Assembly: GCA_016929985.1 (NCBI GenBank)
Contig: JAFGIH010000140.1
Location: 1-6,160 of the forward strand
Source of the DNA: Thermoleophilia bacterium
GTDB lineage: Bacteria; Actinomycetota; Thermoleophilia; RBG-16-64-13
Direction of reading: 5' to 3'
DNA length: 6,160 nt
Shown here: piece after piece, positions 1-5,061 of the stretch
Layout of the letters: each line of letters starts with the position of its first letter
Position numbering within the stretch: position 1 is the first letter of the stretch
Notes under the pieces: model-generated
Told to the model about the DNA's origin: nothing
What the model saw: only the letters and a program-made list of their open reading frames with translations
Databases searched by the model: none
Position numbers and translations under genes: made by a program

Positions 1-328
1 CGGACATGAAACCGTCGGCGCCCTTGTGCAGGACGAAGACAACAAGCGGGCCACCAAGCCGATCCACCCGGCGTGTGCACCAGTCGATGACGATGGGCAC
101 GAGCCGCTCGCAGGCTTCGAGCATCTTTTCGGGCCGACGGAACCGGTCAATCATGATGCCTTTGGTGCCACGAAGAGCATCGGCTAGGATATCATACAAC
201 GCCTTGGCTATGCCCCCCAACGAGGACGGTATGCGGAGGCGGCCGGCCGCGTCAGCACCGGCCGCGCCGATGGTCATCAGCCACTTGAGACATTCACGGG
301 CTGCGTCGGCCAGCTTCTGCACCCCTTC
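1..328 (-). pseudogene. URO-D superfamily protein, 5'-truncated and fused to an IS110 remnant
   Basis: Reading the minus strand from about 328 to the left edge gives an open frame of about 109 residues that resembles the middle of uroporphyrinogen decarboxylase superfamily proteins, the MtaA/CmuA-like methyltransferase relatives more than classical HemE. Landmarks in order are GVQKLADAARE, LYDILADALRGTKGIM, a RRPEKMLEACERL helix, and VLHKGADGFMS at the edge. The last block matches the usual LHKGADGFMS segment of this family. The N-terminal part expected in the family (perhaps 100-150 residues) is absent: the frame runs directly into transposase sequence. The usual PFD and GDTLRG motifs read LYD and ADALRG, which may be drift after inactivation. 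The gene continues outside the window, so the state of its C-terminal half, where other metal or active-site residues would lie, is unknown. A shortened product from an internal GTG (322 or 331) is conceivable but unlikely to be a functional enzyme. Family call fairly confident, substrate unknown. Confidence 0.72.
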
Positions 329-565
329 CACCTCGTGTCCCAGGTCCGAAAGCAGTCGGCTCACCCAGGGAGAGTGGGTACCCGCTTCCAGCACGACGTG
401 CAGCGACTCGCATGCTCCGAAGCGGCGTTCAAGAGCTGCTCGTTTGTTGGGCAGGCGGGGTTACTCCACTACCTCTGCGGTCTCATCCAGGACACACACC
501 TGGATATAGCGACCCCAGGATCAAGACTCACGGTGAGCGTCGTCCTTGGTGATAGCATCGTTCAT
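329..565 (-). pseudogene. IS110-family transposase, N-terminal remnant with stops and a probable frameshift
   Basis: The minus-strand frame starting at ATG 565 reads a 14-residue peptide (MNDAITKDDAHRES), then TGA (521-523), then RYIQVCVLDETAEVVE, then TAA (461-463). It continues as PRLPNKRAALERRFGA and VVLEAGTHSPWVSRLL up to GHEV at about 329. This is the characteristic N-terminal RuvC-like DEDD region of IS110-family transposases. The second catalytic acidic residue is visible as E in VLEAGTHS. The first Asp is not in this frame, but a VSLD tetrapeptide encoded at 520-531 in the +1 frame is probably its relic, implying a small indel. Everything after roughly residue 80 is missing, including the remaining DD pair and the C-terminal Tnp_20 domain with the Ser nucleophile. 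The element is therefore dead. IS110 elements usually lack long terminal inverted repeats, so the outer boundary towards livF cannot be set. Confidence 0.78.
329..565 (-). mobile_element. Truncated IS110-family insertion sequence (5' part only)
   Basis: This is the extent of recognisable insertion-sequence coding DNA. The inner breakpoint lies near 326-335, where transposase motif GHEV passes without a frame change into URO-D sequence. The outer end must lie within or before the 81-bp gap after livF. IS110-group elements carry a non-coding left end that specifies a bridge RNA upstream of the transposase start. The 81 bp available here seem too short for a complete one, so that end is probably truncated too, or else the element belongs to the IS1111 group, whose RNA lies downstream of the transposase gene. 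The element's other half is gone, which points to a deletion rather than a simple insertion. Confidence 0.6.
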
Positions 566-631
566 GGTCAGCCTCCTCCGCTTTGGAGCCCGTTGGATCA
601 GCGTCCTAACGGTACTCCGTGGAGGCTGGCC
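566..631. repeat. Imperfect 11-bp inverted repeat in the gap after livF
   Basis: The plus strand shows GGTCAGCCTCC at 566-576 and GGAGGCTGGCC at 621-631. These arms are complementary at 10 of 11 positions and are separated by 44 bp. In minus-strand RNA the downstream arm contains the Shine-Dalgarno of the transposase remnant, so pairing would hide it. No T-run follows on either strand, so this is not a standard Rho-independent terminator. It may be a fold limiting read-through translation from livF, part of the insertion sequence's non-coding end, or chance. Confidence 0.4.
571..580 (-). promoter_or_regulatory. Strong Shine-Dalgarno before the transposase remnant ATG
   Basis: On the minus strand CGGAGGAGGC lies just ahead of ATG 565, with GGAGG about 6-9 bases from the start codon. 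It identifies 565 as the original translation start of the transposase gene even though the frame is closed by TGA after 14 codons. The site also forms one arm of an imperfect inverted repeat (see the repeat at 566-631). Confidence 0.6.
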
Positions 632-646
632 CTCTCATCCCATCTG

Positions 647-1357
647 CTAGATGCCGCCGAGGTAGCACTTCCGCACGCGCTTGTCCCCGGCCAGGGCTTC
701 ACCTGCCCCTTGCAGCGCGACCGCGCCGAGCTCCAAGATGTAGGCGCGGCTGGCCAGCTTGAGCGCGACGCGGCAGTTCTGCTCGACGAGCACTATGCTG
801 TGGCCCTCCTTGTTGAGCTCTTCGATGATCGTGCCGATCTCAGCGACCACGATCGGGGACAGGCCGTTGCACGGCTCGTCGAGAAGGAGCATCTTCGGCC
901 GAGCCATGAGCGCCCGGCCCATGGCCAGCATCTGCTGCTGCCCGCCGCTCAGTTGCCCGGCGAGCTGGTTCTTCTTCTCCTCGAGGATCGGGAAGAACCG
1001 GTAGACCATATGCAAGTCTTGCTTGATCTGCTCTCGGTCGTGCCGCAGATGGGCTCCGGTCTTGAGATTGTCCAGCACCGTCATGGGCGCAAAGAGCATT
1101 CTTCCCGCGGGTATCTGCGCGATGCCCAACCGCACGATCTGGTGGGGTCGCATGCGATCGATGCGCCTGCCGCAGAACCTTATCTCGCCTGAGGCGGGCT
1201 TTTTCAGGCCCGAGATAGTCCGAAGCAAAGTGGTCTTGCCGGCCCCGTTCGCCCCGACTATGGAAACGATCTCCCCCTCCCCCACCTGCAGAGATACGCC
1301 GTCCAAAGCCTTCGCCTTGCCGTAGCGCACAGTGAGTCCGTCGATCTCAAGCAGCAT
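647..1357 (-). CDS. livF: LivF-like ABC transporter ATP-binding protein
   Basis: This is the second cytoplasmic ATPase of the Liv-type importer; it pairs with LivG and hydrolyses ATP to drive LivHM. Numbered from the upstream GTG, it has Walker A GANGAGKT (37-44), a Q-loop Q83 in IAQIPAGR, signature LSGGQQQ (138-144), Walker B MLLLDEP (158-164) with catalytic E163, and D-loop region NGLSP. The H-loop position is Q in VLVEQN, which is normal for LivF. The usual VPEGR after the Q-loop reads IPAGR, and the usual SLGLAP reads CNGLSP: small lineage differences, not damage. Length is about 236 residues, typical. I prefer ATG 1357 because GTGAGG (1365-1370) sits 7 bases before it, while the in-frame GTG at 1363 would be only 1 base from that site. 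The start lies 9 bp after the livG stop. The gene ends at TAG 647-649 and is the last intact gene of the run. Confidence 0.93.
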   Translation of the reverse strand: MLLEIDGLTVRYGKAKALDGVSLQVGEGEIVSIVGANGAGKTTLLRTISGLKKPASGEIRFCGRRIDRMRPHQIVRLGIAQIPAGRMLFAPMTVLDNLKTGAHLRHDREQIKQDLHMVYRFFPILEEKKNQLAGQLSGGQQQMLAMGRALMARPKMLLLDEPCNGLSPIVVAEIGTIIEELNKEGHSIVLVEQNCRVALKLASRAYILELGAVALQGAGEALAGDKRVRKCYLGGI

Positions 1358-1364
1358 GGGCACA

Positions 1365-1370
1365 CCTCAC
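1365..1370 (-). promoter_or_regulatory. Ribosome binding site deciding the livF start
   Basis: GTGAGG on the minus strand overlaps the livG stop codon TGA (1367-1369) and lies 7 bases before ATG 1357. The alternative GTG start at 1363 would have almost no spacing. The overlap of the livG terminus with this site suggests translational coupling of livG and livF. Confidence 0.6.
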
Positions 1371-2122
1371 TCAATGCCCAGATAGGCGTCGATGACCTTC
1401 TGGTCGTGCCTGATATCCGCTGGCAACCCCTCGGCGATCTTGCAGCCCCGGTCAAGCACCACAATCCGATCGCAGAGGCTCATCACCGCTTCCATGTTGT
1501 GCTCGATCATGACGACCGTCACGCCCTGGTCACGAATCTGCCGGATCAACTGGACCGTGGTGCAGATCTCGTTGGCGTTCATCCCCGTGAGGGGCTCGTC
1601 CAGAAGCAGGAGTCGAGGCTCGGTCATCAGTGCGATGCAGATGCCGAGTATCCGCTGGTGCCCGTGCGGAAGGTTCTTGGTCACTTCGGTCTTGATCGCT
1701 CCCAGCCCCATCTGGTCCAAAATCCGCTCGCCCTCTTGCCGAAGCGCGTCCTCCTCTCGAAGCGACGAGGACAGGCGAAGCAGGCGCTTCCACGCACCCG
1801 TGCGATATTTGGAATGAGCGGCGATGAAAACATTCTCGACCACGGGGAGCGCCATGAACAGAACCGACGATTGGAACGTCCTACCGATTCCCATGCGGGA
1901 TATGCGATGGGCCTTCCACCCCGTTATGTCGGTCCCTCGGAAACTCACCCGGCCCCCGCTGGGCGGATAGAAGCCGCTGACCACTCCAAGGACCGTCGAC
2001 TTACCCGCACCGTTGGGCCCGATGATCCCGAGGATCTCCGCGTCGTTCACATGAAAACTGAGCTTGTCGACTGCCACCAGCCCACCGAAACGCTTGGACA
2101 TTTCGTCGACCTTGAGAATCAA
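1367..2122 (-). CDS. livG: LivG-like ABC transporter ATP-binding protein
   Basis: First ATPase of the Liv-type importer, 251 residues, a usual length. Motifs are Walker A GPNGAGKS (35-42), Q-loop Q84 in IGRTFQ, Walker B LLLLDEP (171-177) with catalytic E176, and H-loop H208 in MIEHNM. The C-terminal tail with EGLPADIRHDQKVIDAYLG is the LivG-specific extension that distinguishes it from LivF. The ABC signature is LPHGHQR (151-157) instead of LSGGQ or the common LivG form LSYGQQR; the invariant Gly is kept. The start is TTG at 2120-2122, which overlaps the livM stop as TTGA, so initiation is probably coupled to livM termination. A weak AAGGCG about 9 bases upstream is the only Shine-Dalgarno candidate. 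A later in-frame ATG (codon 8) would cut into the first beta strand, so TTG is preferred. Confidence 0.93.
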   Translation of the reverse strand: MILKVDEMSKRFGGLVAVDKLSFHVNDAEILGIIGPNGAGKSTVLGVVSGFYPPSGGRVSFRGTDITGWKAHRISRMGIGRTFQSSVLFMALPVVENVFIAAHSKYRTGAWKRLLRLSSSLREEDALRQEGERILDQMGLGAIKTEVTKNLPHGHQRILGICIALMTEPRLLLLDEPLTGMNANEICTTVQLIRQIRDQGVTVVMIEHNMEAVMSLCDRIVVLDRGCKIAEGLPADIRHDQKVIDAYLGIE

Positions 2123-3159
2123 GGCCGCTGCGCCTTGAAGAGCTTGTTAAGACCGAGGCTGGCAGCGTAGTACACTTGGCCGCCCTTCTCTTTGGCCGCG
2201 CCGCGCAGCCGCAGAAGACCCAGGAGCCCCGTGGGGAGGAATAGGACCAGGAGGATCAGGATGGCGCCCTGCACCGCCGGAGCGGCCACCTTGACCTCCC
2301 GCATCGACTCGGTGAGCAGGGCCATGAGCCCGGCCCCGAGGATCGGGCCTGCCACCGGAAAACCGATGCCCCCGAGGATCGCGAAGATCTGAATGTTGAT
2401 GTTCTGCCAAATGCCGAACGTATTGGGGCTCAGGTACCCGCCGTAGTGCGCGTAAAAGGCGCCGATCAGGCCGACCAGCGCCGAGCCCACCACGAACGAC
2501 ATCAACCGATACCTGAACACATCCACACCCACCGACTCCGCCAGACGGGAATTGAGGGCGATCGCGTTCCACGCCCGCCCGGTCCAGGCCGAGTAGAAGG
2601 CCTTGAGGACCACGATAATCACTATCAACAAGAACAGGGCCAGGTAGAAGAGACTGGCCTTGGACGTGAAGTCGATCTCGCCCAATGCCCCGAACTTCAG
2701 CGGGCCGGGCCGCGGTATTTGCGAGAGTCCGCTGTACCCACCGATGGAGTCGATACTCCCCACTACTGGGGTCAAGAGCATCCCCACGACGGAACTAAGT
2801 ATCACGAAGGTGAAGCCGGAACTCCCGCTGCCTATGAGCACGTAACCGAGAGCGACCGCAAGGACCGCTGTTATCACCGCGGCCAAGGGCATGCTCAGCC
2901 AGACCGACAGATGCAACTTCATCGCCAGAAGCGCGGAGACGTATCCCCCGAAACCCCAGAATGCGGCAATCCCTAGGTTAATCAGGCCGGCCCTGAGCAT
3001 CATGATGAAGGCCATGGCAAGAGCGGCATTCACCATCACGATGATTAGCAGATCGACATAGTAGGGAGAGGTGACGAACACCGGGATCAAGCACCCCAGC
3101 ACCAACGCGATGAAGCCGATGACGGCTGAGACGCGATGCTGACGTAGTCGCTTGAGCAT
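2119..3159 (-). CDS. livM: LivM-like ABC transporter permease
   Basis: Inner-membrane permease subunit, 346 residues, expected to dimerise with LivH and form the translocation path. About eight to nine hydrophobic segments are visible, near residues 10-29, 36-56, 62-80, 86-110, 115-133, 168-187, 217-238, 254-282 and 297-317. The cytoplasmic coupling helix follows GRAWNAI (194-200) and AESVGVDVFRYRL, the Liv-family equivalent of the EAA loop that docks on the ATPase. GGIGFPVAGPILGA (263-276) corresponds to the conserved GGxGxxxGPxxGA block. The positively charged N-terminus (MLKRLRQHR) fits an inside orientation. A hydrophilic tail after residue 318 extends somewhat past the usual end. ATG 3159 follows the livH stop by 3 bp, with GGGGTG within the livH terminus as ribosome site. 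The stop overlaps the livG TTG start. Confidence 0.93.
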   Translation of the reverse strand: MLKRLRQHRVSAVIGFIALVLGCLIPVFVTSPYYVDLLIIVMVNAALAMAFIMMLRAGLINLGIAAFWGFGGYVSALLAMKLHLSVWLSMPLAAVITAVLAVALGYVLIGSGSSGFTFVILSSVVGMLLTPVVGSIDSIGGYSGLSQIPRPGPLKFGALGEIDFTSKASLFYLALFLLIVIIVVLKAFYSAWTGRAWNAIALNSRLAESVGVDVFRYRLMSFVVGSALVGLIGAFYAHYGGYLSPNTFGIWQNINIQIFAILGGIGFPVAGPILGAGLMALLTESMREVKVAAPAVQGAILILLVLFLPTGLLGLLRLRGAAKEKGGQVYYAASLGLNKLFKAQRP

Positions 3160-3162
3160 CGG

Positions 3163-4035
3163 CTACACCCCGATGTCTATGCCCCGGCCGAGCAGACCGG
3201 TCGGCTTGAAGTACAGCACGATGCCGACCACCGCGAGTACGATGATCTGCACCGCGCCGCCGATGAAGTACTGGCCGAAACTGAGGATCTGACCGATCAC
3301 CACGCCGCCGACCACGGCGCCGAGCAGACTATCCATGCCGCCGAGCATCATCATCAGCATGACGGTCCACACCACGTTGGCGCCCATGTCGGGGCTGATA
3401 CTGTAGACCGGCGCGATGGCTCCGCCGGCGAAACCGGCCAGCGCCGTCCCTACACCGATGGTCGCGATATACACCCGCGTGCTGTTGATGCCCTGCAAAG
3501 CGGCGCCTTCAGGCATGAACGAGACGGCCCGCATCGAGCGGCCGATCGAGGTCTTCTCGTACATGAGGAAGAGGAGGATGGTCACGACGATACTGAGTAT
3601 GATCAACCCCACTTTGGCATAGCTGATGGTGATGCCGCCCAGGTTCAGCATGCCGGGGAAGATACTCGGGATGCTTCGTATCTCGGTGCCGAACACCGCG
3701 ATACTGCCCTGATTTAGCAGCATGAGCAACCCCATGGATGCTATCAGCGTGGCAAGGAAGCCCCCCTCCAGCCGTTGGAGCCGGTGAAGAACCACGATGT
3801 AGCAGATGATGCCGAGTATCCCCGAGACGATCAGACCCACCAGTAGTGCGACGACATACGGCACTTTGAGATGCTGGATGCTCGCCCAGGTCGTATAGGC
3901 GCCGATCGTATAGAAGATCCCGTATGCCATGAACAGGATGCGGTTGACGCTCGTGATGAGCACCAGCCCGCAGGCCAGGATCACGAACACGAGCCCCATC
4001 GAGAAACCGTCGAATATCAGTTGACCGACCAGCAT
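3163..4035 (-). CDS. livH: LivH-like ABC transporter permease
   Basis: Inner-membrane permease subunit, 290 residues, typical for LivH. Hydrophobic segments lie near residues 5-27, 35-52, 60-84, 94-112, 139-158, 188-210, 222-255 and 259-277. The start LIFDGFSMGLVFVILACGLVLI matches the family's opening helix, where the protein is nearly always annotated from this point. The coupling loop is IGRSMRAVSFMPEGAALQGIN-like (starting at 164), the EAA-type ATPase-docking motif. The C-terminal FKPTGLLGR is the classic LivH end. ATG 4035 is 23 bp after the stop of the EthD-like gene. The Shine-Dalgarno is weak (GAGCGGGA is too far away, AAGCGG too close), so expression may rely on coupling to the upstream gene. 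No internal damage is seen. Confidence 0.93.
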   Translation of the reverse strand: MLVGQLIFDGFSMGLVFVILACGLVLITSVNRILFMAYGIFYTIGAYTTWASIQHLKVPYVVALLVGLIVSGILGIICYIVVLHRLQRLEGGFLATLIASMGLLMLLNQGSIAVFGTEIRSIPSIFPGMLNLGGITISYAKVGLIILSIVVTILLFLMYEKTSIGRSMRAVSFMPEGAALQGINSTRVYIATIGVGTALAGFAGGAIAPVYSISPDMGANVVWTVMLMMMLGGMDSLLGAVVGGVVIGQILSFGQYFIGGAVQIIVLAVVGIVLYFKPTGLLGRGIDIGV

Positions 4036-4058
4036 CCGCTTACGCGTCCCGCTCGAGA

Positions 4059-4847
4059 TCAGACGTCACAGACATAGCCCCGGTAGTCTCTCAGGAAGTC
4101 GTTGGTCGGCTTCTCCAGGATGAAGGTACTGACGAAGTCCGCATAGGGCTCAAGGAAGGGGTACCGGTCATACCCACTCCATGGCGGCTTCGCGTAGACA
4201 GGCGGCGCTTCGAAGACCGACTCTCTCCATCCGTGAAATCCCTCGTACCAGTGCTCCGAGACCCGATGGAACGGCGATGGAGGCCTGCCGGGCATGGACT
4301 GCTCCACCCGATAGCTGATGAACCGCCGCAGACCGGGCTGTTGCACCACCTCTTTGGCATGCGTGTTCAGGAACCAGTCCTCGCCTTCCTCGACGGAGAC
4401 GCCCTCGGGATACTTGAAGACACTAAACCAGCGCAGGATGTTCCCGTCAAATATGTGGAGGTCGGCGCCCGAGAAGGTCTCAGTAGGCCGGACGGGAATC
4501 GTCGCTTGTACGGCAGGATGAGGACCCTGCGGGCGCCCGCCCCATGGCACGGTGGAGAAGAAGTCATGCTCCGTAATTTGAGCGTACTTCTCCGGCCAGG
4601 TCGCGGGCAGGGCCCCCGCGAAACCGGGGGCGTCATCGCTCATCCACACCTCCGTAAGTCGCCAGTTGTAGTACCCGAACAGCTCGGCGCATTCTGGCGC
4701 CGGCACCGCTCGATGGCTGATGTATCGCCTGAGAAAGGGCTCCGTCACACTCATGAACTCGGCAGCATGGTCGCGCAGCAACCATCTTTCCATGAGAGGC
4801 AAGTAGTCCATGTCGATGTTGACCAGAATGAAACCGCGGTTGACCAT
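4059..4847 (-). CDS. Tandem EthD-like / dimeric alpha-beta barrel protein of unknown function
   Basis: A 262-residue soluble protein with no signal peptide or membrane segment. It contains two related halves. Half one has W22-L-L..H27-A..E30, then LRRYISHR (39-46) and TEVW (65-68). Half two has W158-F-L..H163-A..E166, then LRRFISYR (173-180) and SEHW (197-200). This order, a beta strand, a helix with a conserved His, an RxxxSYR-type strand and a final aromatic strand, is the pattern of ferredoxin-like ABM folds such as EthD, which normally form a barrel by dimerisation. Two copies in one chain would make a pseudo-dimer. The connecting segment (about 75-135) and the C-terminal tail (about 215-262) are rich in Pro, Trp and Tyr. 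The gene sits 23 bp ahead of livH, so it is probably co-expressed with the importer. A role in handling the imported compound is inference only; no reaction can be assigned. Fold call moderate, function unknown. Confidence 0.6.
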   Translation of the reverse strand: MVNRGFILVNIDMDYLPLMERWLLRDHAAEFMSVTEPFLRRYISHRAVPAPECAELFGYYNWRLTEVWMSDDAPGFAGALPATWPEKYAQITEHDFFSTVPWGGRPQGPHPAVQATIPVRPTETFSGADLHIFDGNILRWFSVFKYPEGVSVEEGEDWFLNTHAKEVVQQPGLRRFISYRVEQSMPGRPPSPFHRVSEHWYEGFHGWRESVFEAPPVYAKPPWSGYDRYPFLEPYADFVSTFILEKPTNDFLRDYRGYVCDV

Positions 4848-4850
4848 CTT

Positions 4851-4867
4851 CCCTCCTCATCCTCCTT
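4851..4867 (-). promoter_or_regulatory. Double Shine-Dalgarno before the EthD-like gene
   Basis: On the minus strand AAGGAGG (4861-4867) is followed by GAGGAGGG (4851-4858), the latter ending 3 bases before ATG 4847. They support the start at 4847. The first copy is followed at once by another ATG (4858-4860) in a different frame, which is probably not used because the purine-rich site leaves it no spacing. Confidence 0.55.
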
Positions 4868-4936
4868 GCTTGCTCGGACGGCAACCCGGGGACCCGGGAG
4901 GGATCGCGAGCCTTCCTTGATGTGTTCGGTGTCGCA

Positions 4937-4948
4937 TGGGCCGGCCCA
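4937..4948. repeat. Perfect 12-bp palindrome in the intergenic gap
   Basis: TGGGCCGGCCCA reads identically on both strands. It lies about 90 bases upstream of the EthD-like start. It could be an operator for a dimeric regulator, but it contains only G/C apart from its ends and could be chance in GC-rich DNA. Confidence 0.3.
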
Positions 4949-5061
4949 ACCACTGTGCGTACAAAGAAATCGCCTTGTCACTCGCATTCCAAAGCCCCCG
5001 GGTATTCCGTCTGGCGAAGCAATGTCCGCTACTGCGAGGGGCTTGATCGGGGTCGGGTGGT

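Larger units (their letters stand above)
4848..5061. other. 214-bp intergenic gap between binding-protein and EthD-like genes
   Basis: No convincing gene, RNA or sigma-70 promoter is visible. It holds a perfect 12-bp palindrome TGGGCCGGCCCA (4937-4948), a GC-rich pair of ACCCGGG direct repeats (about 4884-4898) that can form a short hairpin, and a 7-bp inverted repeat (4992-4998 with 5038-5044). None is followed by a T-run on the minus strand, so no Rho-independent terminator is supported. The gap may lower expression of the permease genes relative to the binding protein, which is a common arrangement in such operons. Confidence 0.4.

Noticed and set aside
6..509. Plus-strand open frame of 167 codons at the left edge
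   Set aside because: It is Ser/Arg-rich antisense of the IS110::URO-D frame, which has recognisable motifs.
566..646. Complete IS110 bridge RNA in the gap after livF
   Set aside because: Only 81 bp are available, shorter than known bridge RNA regions, and the guide loops cannot be identified without the element's ends.
335..1192. Plus-strand open frame of 285 codons opposite livF and the IS110 remnant
   Set aside because: It spans two unrelated minus-strand coding regions, has low-complexity His/Leu/Arg composition typical of antisense frames in GC-rich DNA, and matches no family I recognise.
1406..2170. Plus-strand open frame of 254 codons opposite livG
   Set aside because: It is the antisense shadow of a clearly real ABC ATPase with all motifs.
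4884..4900. CCCGGG hairpin as a terminator after the binding-protein gene
   Set aside because: The stem is only about 5 bp, no T-run follows on the minus strand, and it lies about 160 bp past the stop codon.
4981..5044. Two crossing inverted repeats (4992-4998 with 5038-5044; 4981-4986 with 5033-5038), a possible pseudoknot or attenuator
   Set aside because: Arms of 6-7 bp over about 40 bp are expected by chance in a GC-rich gap of this size, and there is no T-run or leader peptide.
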